Shown here: positions 8,928-16,119 of the stretch, one piece after another | Position numbering within the stretch: position 1 is the stretch's first letter | Layout: every line of letters starts with the position of its first letter | From: CAVQUE01 sp046290435 | GTDB taxonomy: Bacteria; Actinomycetota; Acidimicrobiia; Acidimicrobiales; UBA8592 | Assembly (NCBI GenBank): GCA_046290435.1 | Contig: JBKAGO010000015.1 | Span: 1 to 18,718, forward strand | Length of the DNA: 18,718 nt | Reading direction: 5' to 3' | Program-made: the position numbers and the translations under genes | The notes under the pieces: model-generated | Databases searched by the model: none | Seen by the model: only the letters and a program-made list of their open reading frames with translations | What the model was told of the DNA's origin: nothing

Positions 8928-10034
8928 CTACTCGAAGACCACGCCGCCGGGCTGGGGCAGGATGAGCCACTGGCGACCCGGGGGCACGGCCATCTCCGCG
9001 CCGTCAGCGGTGGTGAGGGTGAACCACTCGGTGTCGACCTCGCGGGCCCAGGTGCCTTCCTGGACCTTGCCGTCGGCGAACACCCAGGCCGTACCGCTGC
9101 CGGTGGTGACCGACTCGGGCACCGCCGAGCCCGACCCGCCGCCGACGCTCTGGATGCTCATCTCCAACATGACCAGCGTCTCTGCGGTGACCTGCTCGCG
9201 GGTGGCGCCGTCCTGGCTGACCCACTCGTGGGGTGTTCCGAGGGTGAAGCGCTCCCAGGCCTCGCCGTTCCACTCCCACGACACGACATAGCCCTGCGGC
9301 CAGTTGGTGGTGATTGTGGTGACGTCGGCCGCGTCGGCGGGCATCTCGTCGAAGTTCCACAGCGGCTCGAGGGCCTCGTCGTAGCGCGGGCCGCGCGAGT
9401 CGAGCTCGCGCAGCGGCTCGGTGTCGCCATAGAGGTTGTGCGGCGCGAAACGCCCCGCCACCCGGAACGAACCGGCCGGCTCCTGGAAGTACTCGACGTT
9501 GCTGGCATTGCCGATCGCCTGGACGAATCCCTGGCCGCCGGAGTTGACGAAGGTCGCCTCCATGGCGTTGAGGATGGCGAAGTCGGTGGGGCGCATCGAC
9601 CGGATCGGGCCGACGAAGTCGGTGTCGGCCTCCTGCCACAGGGCGAGGAACCGGGTGATGCCCTCGACCCAGATCTCGACCATCACGTCGGCCGCTTCGA
9701 TGCCCGACTGGGGCCGGGCCTCGGGGGCGTTGTCGATCTTGACGCCGAGTACGCGGCGGGCCGCCACCTCGTCGGTCACGGGCAGGCCGTTGAGCGGTGA
9801 CAGCGTCTCGGGCTCGGGTGTGGGCGTCGGCTCGGGCGTGGCTTCGGGCTCGGGCGTGGCGGTCGGCTCTGCGGTGGGCCCGGCTGTCGGGGTGGGGTCG
9901 GCGACCGTCTCGGTGTCTTCGCCCCCGCCGCCGGTGGACAGCACGGCGATGGCGGTGATGATGAGGGCGAGGACGGCACCGACACCGATGCGGCCACCGG
10001 TGGTCGAGAACAGGCGACTGAGGAATTGCTGCAT
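8928..10034 (-). CDS. Membrane-anchored DUF3048 domain protein
   Basis: This is a 368-residue protein with ATG at 10034. The N terminus is a short cytoplasmic stretch, then one membrane segment (about residues 16-33, IGVGAVLALIITAIAVL), then a Pro/Thr/Glu-rich linker (about 46-76). The extracellular domain has the DUF3048 (YerB-like) pattern: LNGLPV, ARRVLGVKIDNAPEARPQSG, EIWVEGITRFLALW, PIRSMRPTD, and a C-terminal region ending in WLILPQPGGVVF. YerB-like proteins are surface proteins of unknown biochemical role in Gram-positive bacteria. There is no good ribosome binding site before 10034; the frame extends upstream to 10439 but without membrane or domain features. The next gene upstream on this strand is the D-Ala-D-Ala dipeptidase, 112 bases away, so a shared cell-envelope role is possible. 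Confidence 0.88.
   Translation of the reverse strand: MQQFLSRLFSTTGGRIGVGAVLALIITAIAVLSTGGGGEDTETVADPTPTAGPTAEPTATPEPEATPEPTPTPEPETLSPLNGLPVTDEVAARRVLGVKIDNAPEARPQSGIEAADVMVEIWVEGITRFLALWQEADTDFVGPIRSMRPTDFAILNAMEATFVNSGGQGFVQAIGNASNVEYFQEPAGSFRVAGRFAPHNLYGDTEPLRELDSRGPRYDEALEPLWNFDEMPADAADVTTITTNWPQGYVVSWEWNGEAWERFTLGTPHEWVSQDGATREQVTAETLVMLEMSIQSVGGGSGSAVPESVTTGSGTAWVFADGKVQEGTWAREVDTEWFTLTTADGAEMAVPPGRQWLILPQPGGVVFE
9808..9898. repeat. Low-complexity coding repeat (Pro/Thr/Glu linker of DUF3048 protein)
   Basis: Imperfect repeats of GGCTCGGGCGTGG and similar units encode the T/P/E linker between membrane anchor and extracellular domain. Slippage could make the linker length variable between strains. 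Confidence 0.6.
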
Positions 10035-10146
10035 TCGGGGGAGGCTATGCCGCTCGGTGCGACATCGCCCAATGCGTGACCGACATCTCGGGCGTTCCGG
10101 CTCGTAGTGGCGCCGGCCGGTCGCCGGGCCGCACTGCGTTTTGCGC

Positions 10147-10899
10147 CTACCGCCTGCTGCGTCGGGTGGTCGGACCAGGCCGCCCACCCTCAGGGGTGTT
10201 TCCCGGGGGCGCCGTCGGTCCGTAGCGTGCGACGTCGCCGGTGATGGCCGCCCAGCGGCGGGTACCGAACTCGAAATGCCACCATTCGGCATGGAACACC
10301 ACGAATCCGAGCCGGCGCATCGTCCAGAACAGGAGGCGTCGCAGCTCCCGCTCGAGTCCCGGTGTGGTCTCGATGCCGTCGATGTGGGCCAGGGGCGTGA
10401 GATCGTCGAAGCCGGTGCCCAGCGCCAGGGGTGTGCCATCGACGGTGAGGGTGCAGTCGACGGCGCCGCCGGTCAGGTGCGACGGCGGCGTGCACGGGTC
10501 GGCGCTGGGTTCGGCGATGAGCTCGGATGGAACCCGAGGGTCGGCCATCGCCGCCGCATACAGCTCGATCTGCAACTCGAGGGGCCGCCAGGCGTCGAGG
10601 ACGGCCAGTCCGAAACCGTCGGGGAGCGACTGGGCCGCCGCGCAGAGACGATCGTGGACCTCTGCCCGCAGCCACTGGTCGGGCCGGGCGTGCTCCCAGC
10701 CGCCCAGCAGGTAGGCCGGGATCGTCACGAGCGCCGGGTGGTCGACCTCGACCATCGCCTCGTCGACGGCCTCGATGACCTCGCCGGCGTCGGGTTCGGT
10801 GCACACCGGCAGGGGCGGTTGGGGCTCGACCTCGATGCCGGCGGCCCGGCACGCAACCGTGCACGGCACGAGCAGGTCGGGCTGGTCGAATCGAGGCAC
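10147..10899 (-). CDS. D-alanyl-D-alanine dipeptidase, peptidase M15D (VanX/DdpX-like)
   Basis: The 250-residue protein carries the zinc-peptidase signature of family M15. S-H141-x2-G-G-A-x-D148 supplies two zinc ligands, and E205-W-W-H208 supplies the catalytic glutamate and third ligand. The DAWRPLELQ stretch (VanX-like catalytic arginine region) is also present. Members split D-Ala-D-Ala in the cytoplasm, for nutrient recovery or, in vancomycin-resistance operons, to deplete the precursor. No signal peptide is visible, so a cytoplasmic site is expected. No VanH or VanA ligase partners are present, so a housekeeping or recycling role is more likely than resistance. The GTG start at 10899 fits the family but lacks an obvious ribosome binding site. 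The C-terminal tail (about 20 residues) is Pro/Arg-rich and atypical. Confidence 0.87.
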   Translation of the reverse strand: MPRFDQPDLLVPCTVACRAAGIEVEPQPPLPVCTEPDAGEVIEAVDEAMVEVDHPALVTIPAYLLGGWEHARPDQWLRAEVHDRLCAAAQSLPDGFGLAVLDAWRPLELQIELYAAAMADPRVPSELIAEPSADPCTPPSHLTGGAVDCTLTVDGTPLALGTGFDDLTPLAHIDGIETTPGLERELRRLLFWTMRRLGFVVFHAEWWHFEFGTRRWAAITGDVARYGPTAPPGNTPEGGRPGPTTRRSRR

Positions 10900-10930
10900 G
10901 AGTGCAGACGATAGAGGCGTCGCCGCTGGA

Positions 10931-10948
10931 CGTGAACACGTCGTGAAC
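10931..10948. promoter_or_regulatory. Candidate operator in divergent promoter region
   Basis: CGTGAAC occurs at 10931-10937 and again at 10942-10948, spaced 11 bases (one helical turn). The two share a perfect palindrome CACG-T-CGTG at 10937-10945. The site lies between the divergent dipeptidase and FAD-oxidoreductase genes. A regulator-binding function is inferred from position and symmetry only. Confidence 0.3.
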
Positions 10949-10999
10949 CACCGGCGACCGCCACCCGTCGGTCCGGTCGGCCGCCCCTACGATGGTCCG

Positions 11000-12634
11000 A
11001 TGGATCGAGCTGAGGTCATCGTCGTCGGTGCCGGGCACAACGGGCTGATCTGCGCGGCATATCTGGCCCGGGCGGGCATCGACACGATCCTGGTCGACGC
11101 CCGCGACTCCGTCGGCGGATGCGCATCGACCGAGCACGACCTCGATGCCCGCTTCAACATCTGCAACTGCGACCACGGCCTGGTGCGGGCCATGCCCGTC
11201 ATCGACGAGCTCGACCTCGTCGGCCACGGCCTCGAGTACCTCGAGAACGACGTCGGGTTCGTCTATGCCTTCCACGACGACAGCCATCCGTGGCTGCAGT
11301 TCCACGACGTCGAACGCACCCTCGACAGCATCGCGGCGTCGCACCCGACCCAGGTCGACGGGTACCGGCGCTATCTCGACGACGCCCTGCCCATCGCCGA
11401 GCTCGTCGTCGACATGGCCCGGCGGGTGCCGTCGGCGCCCCGCTTCGCCGCCGGGGCCCTGAGCCGGCGCGGCGCTGGTGTACGGCGCCTGCTCGACTGG
11501 AGCCGCCGCAGCGTCGACGACGTCTTCGCCGACTACTTCGACGACTGGCGCCTCACCATGCCGGCCATCAGCATCGGGCCCACGGTGTGGGGCGTGCCTC
11601 CCGAGACCCCGGGCACCGGCCTCGCGGCGGCGGGTTACGCCACCCGCCACGTGGTCAAGACCGGCCGCCCCCGCGGCGGCAGCGGTGCACTCACCGATGC
11701 CATCTGCCACAGCTTCCTCGCCGCCGGCGGCGTCCTGCGCTGCGGCACCCGCGTCGCAGGCCTCGAGGTCGCCGACGGCACCGTCACCGGCGTTCGTCTC
11801 GCCGACGGGAGCCGCCTGCACGCCGACGTCGTCGTCGCCGCATGCGACCCGCAGCGGGTGTTCGTCGACTGGGTCGACGAGGTCCCGCCCGCCGCCAAGC
11901 GCCTGGTCGAACGCTGGCGGGCCCAGCCCATCCACGACGGCTACGAATCCAAGATCGACGCGGTGCTCACCGGGCTGCCCACCCCGCGTGTGGCCGAGCG
12001 CCTCCACGCCACCCACCCCGGGGCCGAACTGCTCGGCCCGACCACTGTCGTGTCACCGTCGCGGGCACAGTTGGTCGAGGCGTTCGCGCTCCGCGACGTC
12101 GGGCGCGTCGCGCCCGAGCCGACCCTGCTGGTCAACATGCCGTCGGTCCTCGACCCGTCGATGGCGGCCCCCGGCGAGCACGTCTTGAGCATCGAGGTGC
12201 TGTTCACCCCCTACGCGCTCGAGGGTGGCTGGCCGGGCTCGTCCGAACCGGCTCGCTGGCTCGAGCTGTGGGCATCGACGATGGAGCCCGGCGCGCTCGA
12301 CCTCGTCGACCGTTGGCGGGCCATGACCCCGGATCGCTACGAGGCAGAGTTCTCGATGCACCGGGGGCACACCCCGGCCTTCGCGTCGTCGCCGTTGCAT
12401 TCGCTGCTGGGCCGCGACCACGAGCTCACCCGCTACCGGACGCCCATCTCCGGGCTGTACCTGTCGGGCGCGGCGACCTTCCCCGGTGCGGGCGTGTTCG
12501 GCGCGTCGGGCCGCAACGCGGCCGCGGTGGTCCGCGGCGATCTCCGGGGCACGGTCGGGCGTCGGGTGGCGCCGTTGCGTCGGGCTGCGACCGGTGTCGT
12601 CGGTGCTGCCGCGGCCAAGGTCGGCTCGGCGTGA
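11000..12634 (+). CDS. FAD-dependent oxidoreductase, phytoene desaturase (CrtI) / PYROXD2-like
   Basis: The 544-residue protein starts at ATG 11000. It begins with the dinucleotide-binding beta-alpha-beta motif VVGAG-HNG (G10, G12, G15), followed by the acidic strand end (VDARDSVGGCAST) typical of CrtI-type flavoproteins. The C-terminal FAD motif GLYLSGAATFPGAGVFGASG begins at residue 485 and is also characteristic. Family members desaturate or isomerise polyene substrates or, in the PYROXD2 branch, act on unknown substrates. No other carotenoid genes (phytoene synthase, GGPP synthase) are in the window, so a carotenoid role is not supported. Its stop overlaps the next start by 4 bases (GTGA), indicating an operon with the luciferase-like enzyme. 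Confidence 0.9.
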   Translation: MDRAEVIVVGAGHNGLICAAYLARAGIDTILVDARDSVGGCASTEHDLDARFNICNCDHGLVRAMPVIDELDLVGHGLEYLENDVGFVYAFHDDSHPWLQFHDVERTLDSIAASHPTQVDGYRRYLDDALPIAELVVDMARRVPSAPRFAAGALSRRGAGVRRLLDWSRRSVDDVFADYFDDWRLTMPAISIGPTVWGVPPETPGTGLAAAGYATRHVVKTGRPRGGSGALTDAICHSFLAAGGVLRCGTRVAGLEVADGTVTGVRLADGSRLHADVVVAACDPQRVFVDWVDEVPPAAKRLVERWRAQPIHDGYESKIDAVLTGLPTPRVAERLHATHPGAELLGPTTVVSPSRAQLVEAFALRDVGRVAPEPTLLVNMPSVLDPSMAAPGEHVLSIEVLFTPYALEGGWPGSSEPARWLELWASTMEPGALDLVDRWRAMTPDRYEAEFSMHRGHTPAFASSPLHSLLGRDHELTRYRTPISGLYLSGAATFPGAGVFGASGRNAAAVVRGDLRGTVGRRVAPLRRAATGVVGAAAAKVGSA

Positions 12635-13659
12635 GCGCCGCCGAGACCGGCACGGCAACAGGAGCGGGCACCGCAGCCGACGCCGCAGCCCCCGTCGAGG
12701 CGGGTTCGCCGGTGCTGTCGGTCAACCTGATGCCCGAAGGGCCCGTGGCCCAGGTGGTCGAGCTGGCCGTGCTCGCCGAGTCGCTGGGGTTCCGGCGCTG
12801 CTGGGTCTACGACGAGGGTGTCGTCACCCGCGACGTGTACGTCACGCTGGCCGCGGTTGCCGGCGCCACCGAACGCATCGGCATCGGGCCCGGCATCACC
12901 AATCCCTACGTCCGCCATCCCGGTGCCACCGCCGCCGCCATCGCCACGCTCGACGAGCTCAGCGGCGGGCGGGCCTTCGTCGGTCTGGGCGCGGGCGGTG
13001 GGCTCACCCTGGGGCCGCTGGCCATCGACCGTCGCAAACCGCTGACGACGGTCGCGCAGACGGTCACGGCGCTGCGGGGCCTGTTCTCGGGCGATCGTGT
13101 CGATCTCGCCGGCGAGGTCTTCTCGCTGGCCGGCGCCCGCCTCGACTATGCGCGCCCCGACATCGAGATCATCCTGGCCGGGCGCGGCCCGAAGATGACC
13201 GCTCTCGGCGGCCGGGTGGCCGACGGGTTCAACCTCAGCTACATCCACAAGGACCTGGTCGGATCCCACACCGCGGCGTTGCGCCGCGAGGCCGGCGACC
13301 GACCCTTCGTCATCTCGTACTCGACGATGGTGGTCACCACCGACGCCGACTTCGACGAGGCCCGGGCCGGGCTCTCGTTCCGCCTGGTCGACTCGCCGCC
13401 CGAGGTCAAGGAACGCATCGGCATGTCCGACGCCGACACCGTCGCCATCCGCTCGGCGCTCGCCGACGGCGGCACCGCAGCCGCAGCCTGCCACGTGCGC
13501 GAGGAGTGGGTGCCCCAGTTCGTGATCTGCGGCACGGCCGCCGAGGCCCGCGCCGAACTGGCCGAGCTGATGACCACCCATGGCATCGACGAGTTCCAGT
13601 TGGCCGTTCAACACCTCGACCGCGGCGTCGACCAGATGACGGCCCTCGCAACGCCCTGA
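12631..13659 (+). CDS. Luciferase-like (LLM class) oxidoreductase, probably F420-dependent
   Basis: The 342-residue protein has the TIM-barrel texture of the luciferase-like superfamily. Visible pieces are VVELAVLAESLGF, YDEGVVTRDVYVTLAAVAG, IGIGPGITNPYVRHPGATAAA, LDELSGGRAFVGLGAGGG and the late segment IILAGRGPKMTALGGRVADGF. In actinobacteria most such proteins use deazaflavin F420, but FMN cannot be excluded from sequence alone. The GTG start at 12631 overlaps the preceding stop (GTGA) and no separate ribosome binding site is needed. The first about 25 residues are Ala/Thr-rich and probably disordered. The substrate is unknown; the pairing suggests a redox step together with the FAD oxidoreductase. 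A 15-bp tandem repeat begins at its stop codon. Confidence 0.88.
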   Translation: MSAAETGTATGAGTAADAAAPVEAGSPVLSVNLMPEGPVAQVVELAVLAESLGFRRCWVYDEGVVTRDVYVTLAAVAGATERIGIGPGITNPYVRHPGATAAAIATLDELSGGRAFVGLGAGGGLTLGPLAIDRRKPLTTVAQTVTALRGLFSGDRVDLAGEVFSLAGARLDYARPDIEIILAGRGPKMTALGGRVADGFNLSYIHKDLVGSHTAALRREAGDRPFVISYSTMVVTTDADFDEARAGLSFRLVDSPPEVKERIGMSDADTVAIRSALADGGTAAAACHVREEWVPQFVICGTAAEARAELAELMTTHGIDEFQLAVQHLDRGVDQMTALATP

Positions 13660-13702
13660 CCAGTCACGCCCGGACCAGTCCCGCCCGGACCAGTCCCGCC
13701 CC
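13658..13702. repeat. Three 15-bp tandem repeats at the end of the LLM gene
   Basis: GACCAGTCCCGCCCG is repeated three times head to tail, with one change in the first copy and one in the last. The first copy starts inside the TGA stop. The array sits in the short convergent gap before the PhyH gene. Confidence 0.85.
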
Positions 13703-13735
13703 GACCCCAGGGGACCGACCCGTTGCCCGAAATCC

Positions 13736-14587
13736 TCAGGTCTCGGCTCGGCCGCCCAGCAGCGGGTTCTTTCGGGAGTCGACGAGGTCGCCGGGGGAGC
13801 GACCGCCCAGCCACAACAGCAGATCGAAGCGCTGCTGGTCGGTGGGCTCGGCGATGCGGGTGCCGTCGGCGACATAGATGACCGTCATGACGGTCCGGCG
13901 GACATCGGTCGGGTTCGCGGGCGCGGTGTGCAGCGTCCACCCGCCGTGGAAGGTGGCATCGCCGGCGCGCATCGCGCCATGAGTGACCACCGGATGGCCC
14001 CGCTCGACCAGATGCGCGGCCACCGCGTCGTGGGACGCATCGGAGATGTGGCCGGCACCGACGTCGCGGTCGCGATGGGACCCGCTGGCGAACGACATCG
14101 AGCCCACCTCGGCGCCGATGTCCACCAGCGCCAGCCACATCGTGACGGTGTGGTCGGTGGCCAGCGGCCAGTAGTTCTGATCCTGATGCCAGGGCGTGTA
14201 GCCGCCGCCGGCCTCTTTCACGAGGGCCTGGTCGTGGTAGAGCCGCACGGCATCGACACCCATCAGCGCCGCCGCGACGCCGGCGAACCGGCGGGCCAGC
14301 ACCAGGCGCCGGACGTCGTCATCGTGCTCCCAGAGGTTCATCACTTGCAGGAACGCCTTGCCATAGGTGTCGCGATCGGCCAGATCGTCGACCCCGGTGG
14401 TGCGCTCGTCGACGCAACGCTCGACCGCAGCGCGGTACGGCGCCAACTCGTCGTGGGGCGCCAGCCCCCGGACGCACACGTGCCCGTCACGGCGGTAGGC
14501 GGCTATCGACTCGTCGTCGACCGTGAACGGCTCGTCCAGCCAACGCCGGGCCGGGCGGCCGGGCCGGGCGGCCCCCGCTGCGCTCAT
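13736..14587 (-). CDS. Phytanoyl-CoA dioxygenase (PhyH) family Fe(II)/2-oxoglutarate oxygenase
   Basis: The 283-residue protein starts at ATG 14587, which is preceded by AGAGGG 7-8 bases upstream on the minus strand. The iron-binding triad is visible: H134-x-D136 in PWHQDQNYW and the distal H220 in WTLHTAPAN. A basic pair (R230, R231) is placed to hold the 2-oxoglutarate carboxylate. Members hydroxylate or otherwise oxidise diverse small molecules using O2 and 2-oxoglutarate. The gene follows the UbiD gene on the same strand, separated only by an 18-codon micro-ORF. Its own first 11 codons are present again as the start of that micro-ORF. The substrate is unknown. Confidence 0.9.
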   Translation of the reverse strand: MSAAGAARPGRPARRWLDEPFTVDDESIAAYRRDGHVCVRGLAPHDELAPYRAAVERCVDERTTGVDDLADRDTYGKAFLQVMNLWEHDDDVRRLVLARRFAGVAAALMGVDAVRLYHDQALVKEAGGGYTPWHQDQNYWPLATDHTVTMWLALVDIGAEVGSMSFASGSHRDRDVGAGHISDASHDAVAAHLVERGHPVVTHGAMRAGDATFHGGWTLHTAPANPTDVRRTVMTVIYVADGTRIAEPTDQQRFDLLLWLGGRSPGDLVDSRKNPLLGGRAET

Positions 14588-14588
14588 G
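14554..14588. repeat. 35-bp direct repeat copy 1 (start of PhyH gene)
   Basis: This exact 35-bp segment recurs at 14607-14641, 53 bases away. This copy contains the real PhyH start codon and its first 11 codons. Confidence 0.95.
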
Positions 14589-14640
14589 ATTTCGCCCTCT
14601 TGGCCTGGCGGCCGGGCCGGGCGGCCCCCGCTGCGCTCAT
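14584..14640 (-). CDS. 18-codon micro-ORF between UbiD and PhyH genes
   Basis: The ATG at 14640 overlaps the UbiD-family stop as ATGA. The frame reads MSAAGAARPGRQAKRAKS and then stops at a TGA that itself overlaps the PhyH ATG as ATGA. The first 11 residues equal those of PhyH, so the ORF arose by partial duplication of the gene start. It could act as a translational relay or be a neutral scar. The basic tail encodes the PhyH ribosome binding site. No independent function is claimed. Confidence 0.4.
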   Translation of the reverse strand: MSAAGAARPGRQAKRAKS

Positions 14641-14641
14641 G
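14607..14641. repeat. 35-bp direct repeat copy 2 (start of micro-ORF)
   Basis: Identical to 14554-14588. It places a second copy of the PhyH start codon directly on the UbiD-family stop codon. Confidence 0.95.
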
Positions 14642-15980
14642 GCTCCAGGTAGCGGGCGAGGTCGATGGGGGCATAGGCCACCCGGTCGCCGTACTCGCGG
14701 CGCTCACGCTTGTAGGTCGCGTCGATGCCGACCTTGGTGGCCACGCCGCGTTGGGTGGCCACTGGGTCCATCTCGTGGCCCTGGGCCATCGGCACGGTGA
14801 ACACGTCGTCGAGCCAGTGCACCCTGTTGGTCAGCGCCCACTGGATCTCGCTGGGCTCGTACATGTCGATGTCGCGGTCGACGACCACGACGTTGCGGAT
14901 GTTGATGTGGGCCGCCATGGCCGCCATCGCCAGGTTCTTCGGGGTGCCCGGATTGTCCCGGTCGATCTGGATGAGCGCCAGGAAGCCGTTGCCATAGGGC
15001 GGGATGTGCACGTCGGCGTGCGGGTCGAGGTGACGCACGAAGCGGCGCAACAGGGGCTCGCGGGGCAACACGTTGCCGATGTAGATGTGTTCGTACCAGC
15101 CCGGCACGATCGTCTGGTAGATCGGGTCGTCGCGCCACGAGATGGCGGTGACCTCGACGGTGGGGCTGTTCCAGGGCTCGCCGTGGTAGCCGTGGAACTC
15201 GGCCAGGGGCCCCTCGGGCTCGCGGACGGCGGGTCGGATGTGGCCCTCGATGACGATCTCGGCAGCGGCAGGGATGTCGATGTCGACGGTGATGCCTCGG
15301 CAGACCTCGATGCCCCGGCCGCGGATGGCGCCGGCGATGGTCAACTCGTCGACCGGGGTCTTGACGCCTGCGGCGATCATGATCGCCGGGTCGAGCCCGA
15401 TGGCGATCGCCACCGGGAACGGCGCATCAGGGTCCTCGCGGGACTTCCAGAACGTGCCGACGTCGCGCCATTCGTTGACGTTGAACCCGAACGTGGTGGG
15501 TCCGAGCCGGACCATGCGGTTGTAGCCCAGGTTGCCTCGGCCCGACACCGGGTCCTTCGCGACGGTCACCGCGCCGGTGATGAACGCGCCGCCGTCGCCC
15601 CGACTGTGGGTGGGAATGGGCAACAGGGCGGTGTCGATCGCATCGCCGGTGACGGTGTTGGCATGCCACGCAGCTGCATCGACGCGCACCGGGGCGATGC
15701 CGTTCTCGGGGGCCAGGACGCGCTCCATCGTGTCGATGATGTCGTCGGGCTCACAGCCAAGTGCGATGGCCGCCCGCCGATGCGACGCCACGCCACCGCA
15801 GAAGATCGGCCAGGGCGAGCCGGCCACGTTCTCGAACAGCCCGGCGCCCATGCCCGAGCGGGCCAGCGCCGCGCCGACATCGGCGAGCTCGTGCTCGAGC
15901 TCGACCTTCGCGGGAATGCGGCTGAGCTGCCCGGCTTCGTCGAGCGCTGCGATGGAGGAACGGAGGTCGTCGATGGCCAT
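14637..15980 (-). CDS. UbiD-family decarboxylase (prenylated-FMN dependent)
   Basis: This is a 447-residue protein, slightly shorter than E. coli UbiD (about 497). UbiD-family catalytic residues can be placed. R155 lies in NLGYNRM, and E256 and E261 lie in EGPLAEFHGY, with the same E-x4-E spacing as the E277/E282 pair of fungal Fdc1. Members carry out reversible decarboxylation of aromatic or alpha,beta-unsaturated acids using prenylated FMN made by UbiX. No UbiX homologue lies in the window. The ATG at 15980 is divergent from the amidohydrolase gene, and a long hairpin element lies between them. Its stop is coupled to the micro-ORF and then PhyH, so decarboxylation and hydroxylation may act on one substrate. 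The substrate is not determinable here. Confidence 0.9.
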   Translation of the reverse strand: MAIDDLRSSIAALDEAGQLSRIPAKVELEHELADVGAALARSGMGAGLFENVAGSPWPIFCGGVASHRRAAIALGCEPDDIIDTMERVLAPENGIAPVRVDAAAWHANTVTGDAIDTALLPIPTHSRGDGGAFITGAVTVAKDPVSGRGNLGYNRMVRLGPTTFGFNVNEWRDVGTFWKSREDPDAPFPVAIAIGLDPAIMIAAGVKTPVDELTIAGAIRGRGIEVCRGITVDIDIPAAAEIVIEGHIRPAVREPEGPLAEFHGYHGEPWNSPTVEVTAISWRDDPIYQTIVPGWYEHIYIGNVLPREPLLRRFVRHLDPHADVHIPPYGNGFLALIQIDRDNPGTPKNLAMAAMAAHINIRNVVVVDRDIDMYEPSEIQWALTNRVHWLDDVFTVPMAQGHEMDPVATQRGVATKVGIDATYKRERREYGDRVAYAPIDLARYLEP

Positions 15981-15999
15981 TGCGCCACCGTAGACCGGC

Positions 16000-16089
16000 C
16001 GGGGTCAGACCCCGCTTTCCCGCCTTCTCATGGCATCGTCGCCTGGGTCGACGCGCTCGGAGAAGGCGGGAACGCGGGATCTGACCCCA
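16000..16089. repeat. 90-bp long-hairpin element 1 (REP/MITE-like)
   Basis: Arms 16001-16029 and 16060-16088 are inverted copies of 29 bases with two mismatches around a 30-base loop. The arm begins GGGGTCA, then seven bases, then CTTTC. The second element at 17371-17460 has the same terminal motif, spacing and total length but a different arm body. It lies in the divergent promoter region of the UbiD and amidohydrolase genes. Confidence 0.85.
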
Positions 16090-16119
16090 TGGAGATGCCG
16101 CGCCAGTACCGTTGCCCGC

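Noticed and set aside
10147..10899. Vancomycin-resistance locus
   Set aside because: Only a VanX-like dipeptidase is present. VanH, VanA/B ligase and VanRS are absent, so recycling is the simpler reading.
11000..12634. Carotenoid biosynthesis cluster
   Set aside because: One CrtI-superfamily protein alone is not enough, since no phytoene synthase, GGPP synthase or cyclase is in the window.
12433..13875. 480-residue minus-strand frame over the LLM gene
   Set aside because: Composition is that of an antisense shadow, and the plus strand has clear luciferase-like motifs. It includes a GRDWS repeat that only reflects the 15-bp tandem array.
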